NCBI GenBank assembly: GCA_020072765.1 | Contig: JAIQGD010000026.1 | Location: forward strand, 1-42,146 | Source: Terriglobia bacterium | GTDB taxonomy: Bacteria > Acidobacteriota > Terriglobia > Acidiferrales > UBA7541 | Reading direction: 5' to 3' | Length of the DNA stretch: 42,146 nt | In this document: positions 15,522 through 24,723 of the stretch, piece by piece | Numbering within the stretch: position 1 is the stretch's first letter | Layout: each line of letters begins with the position of its first letter | Translations under genes and position numbers: made by a program | The notes under the pieces: generated by a model | What the model saw: only the letters and a program-made list of their open reading frames with translations | Databases searched by the model: none | Told to the model about the DNA's origin: nothing

Positions 15522-17960
15522 AAGACACCGAAGCCGTGGCAGTGCATCTTTCGTCTGATATTGCTGTTCGTTCTGATTTCCTTTTCCCGGCCGGCCAGTG
15601 CGGCACCCCAAGGTATCTTGCGCGGCCGCGTCATTGATCCCCTGGGCGCCGTGGTTCCCGGAGCCAAAGTCGCACTCCTTGAAAATAGTAAAGAGATCGC
15701 GCACACGCAAGCCGGACCGGAAGGTGCGTTCGAGTTTGCAGGGTTGAACGCCGGGCGCTACAGCGTCCGCGTCCAGGCGTCCGGATTTGAAAACGAGGAG
15801 AGCGCGCCGGCGTTCGTGCCGGGCGAAGGGACCGCGCAACTCGACGTGATCGTGCGCCTGGGGTCGTTACGCCAACAAATGGTGGTTTCCTCCACCGGGA
15901 CCGCCATGCCCGAGTCGCAAGTGGGGGCTTCGGTCAGCGTCGTGGACCAGCGGCAACTGGACGACGCCAATCATCAGGATGTTTCCGACGAGCTTCGAAC
16001 CGTGCCGGGCGCGCAAGTGGTGCGCGGCGGGCGGATGGGCAGCGTGACCAGCCTGTTCATTCGCGGCGGAGAATCGAACTTCAACAAAGTTCTCATCGAC
16101 GGCATCCCCGCCAACGACATCGGCGGTTACATGAATCTGGGAACCGTTGCCGCGGCCGGCGTGGACGAAGCCGAAATCCTGCGCGGGCCCAATAGCGCGC
16201 TCTACGGCTCCGACGGACTGGCCAGCGTGATCAATCTCACCACGCGCCGTGGCACGACGGGCACCCCGGAAATTACCTACGCCGCCGACGGAGGGAATTT
16301 CAGCACGATGCGGCACGACGGGTCCATCGGCGGCGCGTACCACGCCTTCGATTACTTTTCGGAGTTCGCCCGGTTCGACACGCGCAATGGGATTCCCAAC
16401 AACAGCTTTCACAACGGCACGTATGCCGGGAATCTCGGCTGGGCGGCGAACGCCACGACCGAGCTGCGTCTTACGGTGCGGCACAGCGCCGCCAAGTCCG
16501 GCGACCCCAATGCCACGGCGTTCTACGGCATACCGGACGATTCGTGGGAGCAGGCGCGCGACACATACGTGGGCGTCACGGCGCAGAATCAAACGACGCC
16601 TCGCTGGCACAATCTGGCGCGCTTTGCCTATGCCGATCAGCACTACAGCCTGACCAACCCGTCACCGACAGGCACGCTCGATCTATTCGGCGACTATGTG
16701 GGCAACACCGTGACGATCTGCGGGGCGAACGGCTACTGCACGACGGGCAGCGCAATCCTCGACTGCGGGCTGGCCTACTGCGCGTACCCTTCCACCTACC
16801 AAACCAGTGCGATGCGCCGTTCGATCTACGCACAGTCCGATTATCAGGCGCGTCCGGACCTGGGCGTCACCGGCGGGTTTCGCTACGAGCATGAGAACGG
16901 CTCGGGAGAAACGCGGGATAACTTCAGCGGCATTCTGGAAGGGCGCGGGAGCCTCAAGCGGCGACTCTACGTGACGGCTGGCGTGGGACTGGACCAGAAT
17001 GCGGTGTTCGGGTTTGCGGCCACGCCTCGCGTGTCGCTCGCTTACTACCTGCGGCGGCCATCCACGGACGGCTTTTTCAGCGATACGAAGTTGAAGTTCA
17101 ATTTCGCGACGGGCATCAAGGAACCGAACACCTATCAGCAAGCCTCGTCGCTTTACCAAGTGCTGCTTCAAAGCCCCGGCGGCCCGGCGCTGATCTCGCA
17201 ATACGGAATCTCTCCCGTCGGGGCCGAGCGAAGCCGCAGCTTCGATTTCGGCGCCGAGCAGGGCTTCTGGAATAATCGCGCCCGGCTGGGCGTCACCTTG
17301 TTCCATGCGCGCTATTACGATTTGATCGAATACGTAGGCCACGACGCGCTTCCGCTGCTGGGGGTGCCGCCTAGTGTCGCGCTGGCCGCCGGTTGGGGCG
17401 CCTACATCAATTCCGATTCACACCGGGCGTTCGGGGCCGAGCTCGAAGTGAAAGCCAACATCGGGCACGGTCTCTTCGTGCGCGGCAATTACACCTACCT
17501 CGACGCCGTGGTGACGCGCTCGTTCACCAGCGATGCGCTGGGGCCATCGTACAACCCGGCGTTCCCGACGATTCCCATCGGAGTGTATAGCCCGCTGGTG
17601 GGTGCCAGGCCCTTCAACCGCGCCCCGCATTCCGGCAGCCTGGTGGTGGATTACGCGCGGAGAAAATTCGGCGTGGCGCTCTCCGGCTCCTTCGTCGGAC
17701 GCCGCGACGGCAGCACATACCTGACGGATGCGTTCTATTGGACGACCATGCTCCTGCCCAACCGAAATCTCCAGGCGGGCTATCAGGTGGTCGATCTGAG
17801 CGGGCGCTACATCGTCAATGCCCACGTGACGACTTATGTTAGCGTCTCCAACCTGTTCAGCCAGCACTACCAGGCGGAAATCGGCTATCCGTCGCTTCCT
17901 CTGGCGTTCCGCGCGGGAATGAAGTTCACCTTCGGCGGCGAAAGTGGCTGGTGGAAATAG
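15519..17960 (+). CDS. TonB-dependent outer-membrane receptor, probably for cobalamin (BtuB-like role)
   Basis: An 813-residue outer-membrane receptor. A signal peptide (about residues 1-28) is followed by a carboxypeptidase-regulatory-like beta-sandwich (about 32-110: GRVIDPLGAVVPGAKVAL to AGRYSVRVQASGF), then a TonB-box-like stretch (RQQMVVSS). The plug domain comes next (RTVPGAQVV, SLFIRGGESNFNKVLIDGIP, EILRGPNSALYGSDGLASVINL). The rest is the 22-stranded barrel, ending in an aromatic-rich strand (FRAGMKFTF). The N-terminal extension is common in Acidobacteriota receptors. Assignment to cobalamin or a related corrinoid rests on the two B12 riboswitches in the leader, not on barrel residues. 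The ABC-type inner-membrane transporter is not in the window. Convergent to the operon ending at 18033. Confidence 0.9.
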   Translation: MKTPKPWQCIFRLILLFVLISFSRPASAAPQGILRGRVIDPLGAVVPGAKVALLENSKEIAHTQAGPEGAFEFAGLNAGRYSVRVQASGFENEESAPAFVPGEGTAQLDVIVRLGSLRQQMVVSSTGTAMPESQVGASVSVVDQRQLDDANHQDVSDELRTVPGAQVVRGGRMGSVTSLFIRGGESNFNKVLIDGIPANDIGGYMNLGTVAAAGVDEAEILRGPNSALYGSDGLASVINLTTRRGTTGTPEITYAADGGNFSTMRHDGSIGGAYHAFDYFSEFARFDTRNGIPNNSFHNGTYAGNLGWAANATTELRLTVRHSAAKSGDPNATAFYGIPDDSWEQARDTYVGVTAQNQTTPRWHNLARFAYADQHYSLTNPSPTGTLDLFGDYVGNTVTICGANGYCTTGSAILDCGLAYCAYPSTYQTSAMRRSIYAQSDYQARPDLGVTGGFRYEHENGSGETRDNFSGILEGRGSLKRRLYVTAGVGLDQNAVFGFAATPRVSLAYYLRRPSTDGFFSDTKLKFNFATGIKEPNTYQQASSLYQVLLQSPGGPALISQYGISPVGAERSRSFDFGAEQGFWNNRARLGVTLFHARYYDLIEYVGHDALPLLGVPPSVALAAGWGAYINSDSHRAFGAELEVKANIGHGLFVRGNYTYLDAVVTRSFTSDALGPSYNPAFPTIPIGVYSPLVGARPFNRAPHSGSLVVDYARRKFGVALSGSFVGRRDGSTYLTDAFYWTTMLLPNRNLQAGYQVVDLSGRYIVNAHVTTYVSVSNLFSQHYQAEIGYPSLPLAFRAGMKFTFGGESGWWK

Positions 17961-17974
17961 GAGTGGTTTCAAAT

Positions 17975-18008
17975 CGCACAGCGCGGCGGACTCCAGCCGC
18001 GCTGTGCG
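17975..18008. terminator. Perfect 13-bp GC-rich hairpin between convergent transcription units
   Basis: CGCACAGCGCGGC (17975-17987) and GCCGCGCTGTGCG (17996-18008) form a perfect stem with an 8-base loop. It lies between the stop of the TonB receptor and the stop of the convergent operon. There is no T-run on either side, so it may be a bidirectional transcript-stabilising or Rho-assisted end, or a repeat, rather than a classical intrinsic terminator. Confidence 0.5.
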
Positions 18009-18032
18009 AGCACTGCTGCGCGCTGGCCCGCG

Positions 18033-18707
18033 TTACGATGGCTGGGGCTTGAACGCGCGCTCCAGCGGATAGTACTTCCCGTCGCGCTTCTCCAGATACT
18101 TCACCTGCGCCATCTCATCGAGCAGGCATTCGACCAGCATGGGATTCAACGGCGGATAGATCTCGTCTCTCTCCCAATCGCTGAATGTCCCTATGATTTG
18201 TTCGCGCGTGAGGCCGGGTTCGGCCTTGATCTTCTCCAGCATCGCCATCGAGCGCCTGTAATACGGCACGTCATAGCCCCGCGAGGAGATATCGATGGGC
18301 TCGGCGTAGAAAAAAGCGGACGTGCGCGCGTCGCCGCACACAAACGTCCAGCCCCGCTGTTTGGTTTGAGGAGGCGTGGCGGGAAGCCCCCTCACATGCT
18401 GTGCCTGAGCGCCGTCCGGGATCTCCTTCAGCGGTCGAAATCCCAGCCCGTCATACTGCTTCATGCTCTCGTCTTTGGCACTGAGTCCCGAATAACGAAA
18501 GGCGATCCCCTGGGAAAGGTTATCGCCCGCCGAGCGGATACCCACCAGCACGGGCGTCATCGGCCCGAGAAGGCCCGGACAGACTCGGCCCTTGAACTCT
18601 TCTCCGTCGTAGACGAACGAATCCCCGATCTTGTATCCGAAGTGGCACGGAAACCTCTTCTCGTCCCCCATGAACTCGACCAACGTCGCTTTCACTTTGA
18701 ACGCCAT
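18033..18707 (-). CDS. TIGR04076-like protein of unknown function
   Basis: A 224-residue protein. Its first ~75 residues fit the small TIGR04076 family: KVKATLVEF, then HFGYKIGDSFVYDGEEFKGRVCPG and TPVLVGIRSAG, with conserved glycines, aspartate and one cysteine. The remaining ~150 residues include SSRGYDVPYYRRSMAMLEKIK and ERDEIYPPLNPMLVECLLDEMAQVKYLEKRDGKYYPL, a winged-helix-like end. No catalytic function is known to me for the family. AAGGAGGAGACA before the ATG is a strong ribosome site. It is the last gene of the long molybdoenzyme/GlcDEF-like operon, 52 bases after the SDR gene. Confidence 0.65.
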   Translation of the reverse strand: MAFKVKATLVEFMGDEKRFPCHFGYKIGDSFVYDGEEFKGRVCPGLLGPMTPVLVGIRSAGDNLSQGIAFRYSGLSAKDESMKQYDGLGFRPLKEIPDGAQAQHVRGLPATPPQTKQRGWTFVCGDARTSAFFYAEPIDISSRGYDVPYYRRSMAMLEKIKAEPGLTREQIIGTFSDWERDEIYPPLNPMLVECLLDEMAQVKYLEKRDGKYYPLERAFKPQPS

Positions 18708-18759
18708 TGTCTCCTCCTTTCTTTCTTCGTCTCTTGCACACCTGTCCGGTTGCCCGCCC

Positions 18760-19527
18760 TCAGATCAGCAGCGCCCCGCCATCAATGGGGATGGCCGCCC
18801 CGGTCACAAACGCCGCCTCGCTGGAAGCCAGCCAGAGCACCAACGACGTCACCTCCTCCGGCTGTCCAATCCGCCCCAGCGGATACATCTGCAGCGCCTT
18901 CTGCACCATCGCCTCGTCTTTCAGAAACACAGCCTCCGACATCGGCGTCCGGATCAGCGCGGGACACACCGCATTCACGCGAATGCCCCGGGCCGCGTAC
19001 TCCACCGCTCCGGTCGTGGTCAGCCCGATGATGCCGTGCTTGCTCGCGTTGTAGGCTGCGCCGGTCCGGCGCCCGCTTCGCAACCCGGCCATCGCCGACA
19101 TGTTGACGATCGAGCCCCCGCCGCGTTTCAGCATCTCCGGAATTTCGTGCTTCATGCAAAGAAACGTCCCCGTCAGGTTGGTCGCGATCACCTGGTCCCA
19201 TACTTCTTTCTGATAGTCGGCCAGCGGGACCATCAGCGTCCCATCAATCCCCGCGTTGTTGAAGGCGCAGTCCAAACCTCCGTAGGTCTTCACGCACGCC
19301 TGCACCGACGCTTGCACATCGGCTTCCCGGGAAGTGTCGGCGCGCACGAAGATCGCCTCGCCGCCTTCTCTCCGGATCGCCGACAGCACCTCTTCGGCGC
19401 CTTCGGCGCGCCGCCCCGTGAAGACAACTTTCGCGCCTTCCCGGGCAAACGCCACCGCCGCGTCACGCCCCAGGCCCGATGTGCCCCCGGTTACCAACAC
19501 CACCTTGGATTCAAAGCGTTTCGTCAT
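18760..19527 (-). CDS. Short-chain dehydrogenase/reductase (SDR, classical type)
   Basis: A 255-residue NAD(P)-dependent oxidoreductase with TGGTSGLG at residues 13-20, NNAG after beta-4, the catalytic serine in NMSAMAG, and the YNASK active-site motif. The C-terminus ends FVTGAAIPIDGGALLI. The start is at the ATG 19527, preceded by AGGA about ten bases upstream; an ATG three codons earlier is possible. It follows the TetR gene by 68 bases and precedes the TIGR04076-like gene, so it belongs to the same long minus-strand transcription unit. It shares only general family features with the SDR at 4804. The substrate is unknown; a hydroxyacid or alcohol produced in the pathway would fit. Confidence 0.9.
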   Translation of the reverse strand: MTKRFESKVVLVTGGTSGLGRDAAVAFAREGAKVVFTGRRAEGAEEVLSAIRREGGEAIFVRADTSREADVQASVQACVKTYGGLDCAFNNAGIDGTLMVPLADYQKEVWDQVIATNLTGTFLCMKHEIPEMLKRGGGSIVNMSAMAGLRSGRRTGAAYNASKHGIIGLTTTGAVEYAARGIRVNAVCPALIRTPMSEAVFLKDEAMVQKALQMYPLGRIGQPEEVTSLVLWLASSEAAFVTGAAIPIDGGALLI

Positions 19528-19595
19528 AAGCCACATCCTGATGAAAAGTTCGTCTTCCTCCGTCCCCGGGGCTGGCTACTCCGGCTTCCAGCCTT

Positions 19596-20339
19596 TCAAG
19601 GAACGATCCCCTTCGCCTGGCGCTCCATATTCCCTCGAACCACCGCGCGGCGCGCACGCGATACACCCGCATCGTGCGGGCGAACTCTCTTTCGCTTCAG
19701 CTGCCGCGCCTGATCCTTCAGCCCCGCAAGGGAGAATTTCACGATGTGTTCGGTCAACTCATGCAGGCCCTTCGCGGAAAACGTCTCGCCCGCTTCGGTG
19801 GCGCGAATCAGCGCTTGGAAGTGGCGATAATAAAAGCACTGGCCCAAAATGCTGCGCGTCGCGAAACGCACCTGCAATTGCGAAGCCCCCTCCCCCAAAA
19901 ACTCGCGGCAAATCGAATCCAGCGCCTGGTACATCGGCAAAATGTTGGAGCGGAAGAAGGCCTCCAGGCTGGGCGGCAGTTCCACCGTCGCCTGCTCGAT
20001 GAACTTCCACCGCCACGCCGGTTGCCCTTGCGCAAAACACTGGCTCAAGACCCACTCGATCAGGCTCCGCAGGCGCGCTTCCCGGCTCCTCTGGCGCGAG
20101 ACCGAAAAGTCCGGAACAGCATCCGTCAGCAGGTTATCCGCGTACCGCAGCACCGCCTCGTAGAGATTTTCCTTATTGCCGAAGTGATAGTGGATCGCCG
20201 CGATGTCGGTGCCGGCCTTGCGGCAAATTTCCCGCGTGGCCGCCACCCGGAATCCCTTCTCCGCAAACAGCTCGCCAGCCGCTTCCAAAAGGCGCCGCCG
20301 CGTTTCGGCCTGCGCCCGTGATTGTTTCCGCATTTTCAC
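19596..20339 (-). CDS. TetR-family transcriptional regulator (CecR-like, with DUF1956-type C-terminal domain)
   Basis: A 247-residue regulator. The N-terminal helix-turn-helix domain (about residues 10-58: AETRRRLLEAAGELFAEKGF, ATREICRKAGTDIAAIHYHF) is a clear TetR type. The C-terminal domain resembles the CecR/YbiH ligand-binding type (WKFIEQATVELPPSLEAFFRSNILPMYQALDSI). A basic C-terminal tail (RQLKRKRVRPHD...RRAVVRGN) extends beyond the usual length. It lies within the long operon between the second FAD gene (79 bases away) and the SDR, so it is a good candidate to regulate the operon and bind the palindromes at 31090-31143. That link is inference; the LysR protein at 32200 is the other candidate. 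Confidence 0.85.
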   Translation of the reverse strand: MKMRKQSRAQAETRRRLLEAAGELFAEKGFRVAATREICRKAGTDIAAIHYHFGNKENLYEAVLRYADNLLTDAVPDFSVSRQRSREARLRSLIEWVLSQCFAQGQPAWRWKFIEQATVELPPSLEAFFRSNILPMYQALDSICREFLGEGASQLQVRFATRSILGQCFYYRHFQALIRATEAGETFSAKGLHELTEHIVKFSLAGLKDQARQLKRKRVRPHDAGVSRARRAVVRGNMERQAKGIVP

Positions 20340-20418
20340 TCCCCACGCTCCTCGCTCTGGCGATACTTGCCGCCCGCTCCACGCAGGCGGACTCTACCAA
20401 TCGCTCGAATGTGTCCCG

Positions 20419-21924
20419 CTACCGCCCCGTCCCAAACGCCTCCCGAATCTTCTCCGACCAGATGTGGCAATTGCTGTAAAGAGGCCCCAGGGTGCCCAAC
20501 ATCGGCATCGAACGCGGCGGCATGCTGCCGTGGTGCCCGTGCCGGATCTCCGTTTCGTGCGACCGCGCCATCACTTGCATGGGGATCTCTCCCCACGCCG
20601 GCATGCTGCGGTCCCATAGGAACAGCAGCTCGATGTGCGCCAGATGGCCGTATTCCATGGAAATAATCTGAAAATTATCCGGCGCGTCCACAATCAGCCG
20701 CTTGGCCGCGAACTCCTCCAGAAACTCAGGGATCGCTTTACCGATCTCGAACATGTGATGGACCGAGTCCGCGCTGAGCTTGGCCGGCGCCCACGCCCCG
20801 CCCAGGCGCAGCACGCGCTGCAGAAAGCCCACGAGAATGAAAAAGTCCATGTTGTTCTCGTAGATCGCGCGGATGGCGGGATCGACTTCCTCGCCCCCGG
20901 TTTCGGCGACAATCTCCCGCAGCACCGCCTCCTCGTACGCCGTCTCCTCCGCCGAATGCGTGGCCAGATACACATACAAAGGCCGGGAAAGTTCCCGCTG
21001 GAACAGCCCGCTCTCCCACAGCTCCCAGAAGTCGTTGGCCGATTGCGTGGCCAGCAGCGCGGCGGTCGCGTTGAAATATTTCAGCACCGCTTGGCCGATT
21101 TCCGCCTTGCCGATCTCGATCATGGCGTCGCGCAGCCGGTCCAGCGTCGGAAACTTGAAGATGAACACCTTGTGGCGATCCGGGGACAGGCGGAGCTTAT
21201 AGTCGGGCGACCGCCCTTCGGTGGGCAGTTCCGCCGGACCTCTCCACTCATCCAGGCCGATCGCGATGCGCGTGATCACGCCGAAGCCGCCAAACGGACC
21301 CGCATATCCCTTCACCAAACCCCGCAGGCTGGGGCCGGGACCGTCGGCGCAAAACCACCCCGCGTCATTGGCCAGCGAGCCCAGCCGAACCATTTCCCCC
21401 GACGGCAGCACCCACTCCACGCCGAGGATGTAGCGATTGGTCCGCGAGGCCCCGTGCTGATTGTGATTGTCGCCGCTCGAGCAGGCGAAGTTGACCAGCA
21501 CCGACCCGCCTGGCCCCACCGCCGCCACCGGATAGCTCAGACCGGCCTTCATCAGTTCGGTCCTCAATTGCCCGTGGCGCACGCCGGGCTCGATTACCGC
21601 GTAGCGATCCGTCCGGTTGATCTCCACGATGCGGTTCATCCGCTTCAGCTGCAGGATGATCGTGTTCAACGCCGTCGGATACGCGAATCCAATCAGGCTC
21701 GACACGGTGGGAATGAACTTCAATCCGTGCCGGTTGCACACCCGGACGATCTGCTGGACTTCCTCGGCCGTGCCGGGAAGCAAGACCGCCGCCGGGCTCA
21801 GTGGCTTCACGGGGCTGCTCGGCATCGCGTGGCGCAGTCCCGCCAGAATGTACTCGCGGTCGCTGATGTACTCCGCACCCACGATTTGCTCGAGTTCGGC
21901 GTAGATCTGTTTTGGCAAGCTCAT
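20419..21924 (-). CDS. FAD-binding oxidoreductase, GlcE-like second flavoprotein of trio A
   Basis: A 501-residue flavoprotein of the PCMH/VAO fold, the third gene of the first FAD/Fe-S/FAD trio. FAD-binding landmarks are AAVLLPGTAEEVQQIVRVCNRHGL, AVIEPGVRHGQL and LPSGEMVRLGSLAND, followed by WFCADGPGPSLRGLVKG. Its phosphate-binding loop, PTVSSLIGFAYPT, departs from the glycine-rich consensus. It is homologous over its length to the protein at 36142-37611. In glycolate oxidase two flavoproteins (GlcD, GlcE) and one Fe-S protein (GlcF) form one membrane-associated enzyme; the gene set here copies that design, so it probably works with the two upstream gene products. The ATG at 21924 is 19 bases after the Fe-S gene stop. 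The substrate is unknown. Confidence 0.8.
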   Translation of the reverse strand: MSLPKQIYAELEQIVGAEYISDREYILAGLRHAMPSSPVKPLSPAAVLLPGTAEEVQQIVRVCNRHGLKFIPTVSSLIGFAYPTALNTIILQLKRMNRIVEINRTDRYAVIEPGVRHGQLRTELMKAGLSYPVAAVGPGGSVLVNFACSSGDNHNQHGASRTNRYILGVEWVLPSGEMVRLGSLANDAGWFCADGPGPSLRGLVKGYAGPFGGFGVITRIAIGLDEWRGPAELPTEGRSPDYKLRLSPDRHKVFIFKFPTLDRLRDAMIEIGKAEIGQAVLKYFNATAALLATQSANDFWELWESGLFQRELSRPLYVYLATHSAEETAYEEAVLREIVAETGGEEVDPAIRAIYENNMDFFILVGFLQRVLRLGGAWAPAKLSADSVHHMFEIGKAIPEFLEEFAAKRLIVDAPDNFQIISMEYGHLAHIELLFLWDRSMPAWGEIPMQVMARSHETEIRHGHHGSMPPRSMPMLGTLGPLYSNCHIWSEKIREAFGTGR

Positions 21925-21943
21925 GACTGGAATCCCCGCGCGG

Positions 21944-23197
21944 TCATCCCAGAGCCTCGGCAATCAGCCGGGTGATGTCCAAATATTTCATCCCGCCGTC
22001 CGCCGCGCCCAGCGCCTGTTCCAATGCCGACTGGCAAAACGGGCAGCAGGAAACCATCGCGGCGGCGCCCGTGGACCCGGCTTCCCGGCACCGCTCCCTG
22101 GCCGTCCATTGGCTGAAATCCGGAAAGGCCTCGGCCACGCCGCCGCCTCCGCCGCAGCAGTACGAATTCTCCTCGTTGCGCACCATTTCCACGATCTCCA
22201 CCCCGGGAATCGCCTGCAACACTTCCCGCGGCGCGTCGTACACGCCCTGGGCTCCGCGGCGCCACTGTTTCGGCGGCTCGTGGCGTCCGAACGCCTGAAT
22301 CTCCCCGTTCCACGGCACGTAGGGCTCCGAGAGACGCCCGAGAAGACACGGGTCGTGATAGGTGACCTTGCGATCTTCCCGGTGGTGCAGCGTCAGCCGC
22401 TGCTCCGCGATCAATTGCTGCACCACTTCCGTAATGTGCATCACCCGGAAGTTCACCGGACCCAGCCGCGGATAAAAATCGCGGAACGCCCCGAAGCATT
22501 CCGCGCAACTGGTGATGACCCGGTCGATGCCTTGCTTCTCGAGCACCGCCAGATTGTGCTCGGCCACTTTGCGGGCCTCCGCGATTTGCCCGGTCCGCCA
22601 CAACGGGCCGCCGCAACAATACTCCTCGGCGTGCAGCACCGTGAACTCCAACCCGCCGGCGTTCAGGATTTTCGCCGTGTCCTGCGCGATCTGCGGATAG
22701 CGATACGCGGCCGAGCAGCCGGCGAAATACGCCGTCGTGCAGTTCTTCGTCAGCTTGACCTCGGGTGCCAGCCAGTCAAACCGTTGCTCGTGCGCGCGCC
22801 CGTAAATGTTGTGATGGGCCGCCACGGCCCCGGCCGCCTCCTGATGCGCGGGCATGGGCCCCCAGCCGTCGGCGACCACTCTGGCCCGCAGCGCCAGAAT
22901 CGTTTCCAGCACCTCCATGTCCCGCACCGATTTGCAATTGATGTCGCAGGCGCCGCAGGTCGTGCAGCTGTAAATGAGATCAACCAGGCCGCTTTCGTAC
23001 TCCAGTTCCCCGTCGAGAATTTCCTCGGCAATGTTCAGCAATCCCTGGCCGGAGTAGGCGTCGAAACCGAATCGCTGGTGGATCGGGCAAATCTCGGCGT
23101 AGTCGTAACCCTTCGTCTTCGGGCCCAGCACCCACTTGCACTGGCCGCAGTGATTGCACGATTCCATGGTGTGTCGGAGATCTTTCAGCGGCAGCAC
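21944..23197 (-). CDS. CCG-domain Fe-S oxidoreductase subunit (GlcF/HdrD-like) of trio A
   Basis: A 417-residue protein. The N-terminal part has two ferredoxin-type cysteine groups: CNHCGQCKW with a downstream CP, and CTTCGACDINCK. Two CCG domains follow. The first reads FAGC ... EYCCGG ... SCAECF; the second YHDPC ... SYCCGGGGG ... SCCPFC. Both have the full cysteine set that binds Fe-S in HdrB/HdrD and GlcF proteins. It should relay electrons from the FAD subunits towards a quinone or membrane partner. I use the GTG at 23197 because GGAGG lies seven bases upstream; a TTG seven codons earlier would put that site inside the gene. It stands 25 bases after the GlcD-like gene. Its paralogue is at 34858-36126. 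Confidence 0.85.
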   Translation of the reverse strand: MLPLKDLRHTMESCNHCGQCKWVLGPKTKGYDYAEICPIHQRFGFDAYSGQGLLNIAEEILDGELEYESGLVDLIYSCTTCGACDINCKSVRDMEVLETILALRARVVADGWGPMPAHQEAAGAVAAHHNIYGRAHEQRFDWLAPEVKLTKNCTTAYFAGCSAAYRYPQIAQDTAKILNAGGLEFTVLHAEEYCCGGPLWRTGQIAEARKVAEHNLAVLEKQGIDRVITSCAECFGAFRDFYPRLGPVNFRVMHITEVVQQLIAEQRLTLHHREDRKVTYHDPCLLGRLSEPYVPWNGEIQAFGRHEPPKQWRRGAQGVYDAPREVLQAIPGVEIVEMVRNEENSYCCGGGGGVAEAFPDFSQWTARERCREAGSTGAAAMVSCCPFCQSALEQALGAADGGMKYLDITRLIAEALG

Positions 23198-23222
23198 TGG
23201 CCACCCTCCCTCGCGCAAACGC

Positions 23223-24707
23223 CTAGAAGCACAGCTTCCCGGGGTTCAAAATCCCGTTGGGATCGAAAATCTGTTTCAGCGTCTTCAGCATCGCCGCTCC
23301 GTCGGAGTAGTCGCGATAAGCAAGGTCGGCCCACGGCCCGTAGGGCCGGCTGAAGAACGCCCCCTTCTTCGCCAGTGCTTGCGACGCGCTCAGGAACAGA
23401 CCGCGCACGGCCTCCGCCTCACTCTCGCTCGCGCTGTCGCAAGGCAGAAGGAACGAACAGTGCGCTCCGCGGCCTTGCACCAGGGGCTGGACGTAAGCGC
23501 CGTAGTCCAGCTCCGGACACCGCGATTGCGCCACCAGCTCCCGCATCAGCTCCACGAAATAGCCCGCCTTGCTCAGAGGCGCCAGAAAAAAGATTTCGTG
23601 GCACCGGTCGCTCCGCCGCAGCTTCCAGTACGGTTCTTTGTTCCACGGACCCGACACCAGCCGCAGAACCTCTTCCTCCAAACCGCCCGCTCCCGGCAAT
23701 GTCGTCTGCGCCCGCAAACCAAGATCCCGGCAGATGTCGGTCAGGTATTTTTCCTGGATCGCCACGCGTTCCGCGGGCCGGCGCTGATAACCCGCTACGC
23801 ACGCCAGGACCGTCCAGGGGGGCAGAGCGGCCTTCAACGCTGCAAAATCTCTGGACGGATCTTCGGCCAGCAGCGTGGCCAGGTTGGTGTTGTCCAGCGC
23901 CAGGCACTCGTCGACCACGCGCTTCCTCAACAAGGCATCCAGAGGCGCGCACATCTGTTGCGGATTTTCCAGCGGGATGAAGTAGAGCTTCCTCACCGTC
24001 GGCAGAACTTCCGTCCGGACCACGGCCCACGTAACGATCCCCATGCTGCCCTGCGCCGCGGAAAGCAGCCGGTAGTAATCAATCGCCCCGGGCCCCCAGG
24101 GATTGACCTTGTCCGCCTTCAACGTCTCCGGCGACCCGGGGCCGGATGCCGAGCCGGTTCTGAATTCCTCGCCGCTGCCGTAGATGACCTCCACCGTCAG
24201 CAGCGGGTCCATGTAATCGTACTGATATTTCGGAATCAGCGTCGCTTCGCGCTCCAGGCAGCTCGTCAGCACCGACTTGTTGGCGCGCGGCGCGAGCGGT
24301 GCGTTCAGCCTCATGCCCTCGCGTTCCAGCGCCGGCACGAGATCGCCGTACGTCACTCCCGGCTCGATCATCGCGCAGCGGCTCACTGCGTCGAGCTTGA
24401 GGATTCGCCGCATCCGGCTGAAGTCCACCACGATCCCGCCCCGGCTCGGCAACGTATCGCCATGGAATCGTGGCGGGCCCGAACTCACCGGCACCAGCGC
24501 CACGTGGTGCTCGTTGGCGATGCGCACAATCTCGCGCACCTCCGCTTTGTTGTGGGGGTAGGCGATGAAATCCGGGCAGGTCCCGGTGACCACGCTGTAA
24601 TCGAAGGAGCAACTCTGCAGCTGCGCCGCGTCGTCCGATATGTTCTCCGCGCCGACGGCGCGGCTTAGCTCTTCACCGACCGCGGAGCAGACATCCGGTG
24701 CCAGCAT
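23223..24707 (-). CDS. FAD-linked oxidase, GlcD/VAO-like first flavoprotein of trio A
   Basis: A 494-residue flavoprotein of the PCMH/VAO fold. Visible landmarks are CPDFIAYPHNKAEVREIVRIANEHHV, a PP-loop-like SSGPPRFHGDT, AMIEPGVTYGDLVP, AAQGSMGIVTWAVV and the C-terminal KQIFDPNGILNPGKLCF shared with D-lactate, glycolate and 4-cresol-type dehydrogenases. The usual glycine-rich segment in the middle of the FAD domain is replaced by NKSVLTSCLERE, also seen in the paralogue at 33342. The likely chemistry is oxidation of an alpha-hydroxyacid or a substituted alcohol, with electrons passed to the Fe-S subunit encoded 25 bases on. It follows the membrane-anchor gene by 16 bases, so it is co-transcribed with the molybdoenzyme. 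Confidence 0.85.
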   Translation of the reverse strand: MLAPDVCSAVGEELSRAVGAENISDDAAQLQSCSFDYSVVTGTCPDFIAYPHNKAEVREIVRIANEHHVALVPVSSGPPRFHGDTLPSRGGIVVDFSRMRRILKLDAVSRCAMIEPGVTYGDLVPALEREGMRLNAPLAPRANKSVLTSCLEREATLIPKYQYDYMDPLLTVEVIYGSGEEFRTGSASGPGSPETLKADKVNPWGPGAIDYYRLLSAAQGSMGIVTWAVVRTEVLPTVRKLYFIPLENPQQMCAPLDALLRKRVVDECLALDNTNLATLLAEDPSRDFAALKAALPPWTVLACVAGYQRRPAERVAIQEKYLTDICRDLGLRAQTTLPGAGGLEEEVLRLVSGPWNKEPYWKLRRSDRCHEIFFLAPLSKAGYFVELMRELVAQSRCPELDYGAYVQPLVQGRGAHCSFLLPCDSASESEAEAVRGLFLSASQALAKKGAFFSRPYGPWADLAYRDYSDGAAMLKTLKQIFDPNGILNPGKLCF

Positions 24708-24723
24708 CCTCGTTCCCTCACGA

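Noticed and set aside
20419-24707. Calling trio A glycolate oxidase glcDEF outright
   Set aside because: The architecture matches, but the flavin loops diverge from GlcD/GlcE and no glyoxylate-pathway genes are present; substrate left open.
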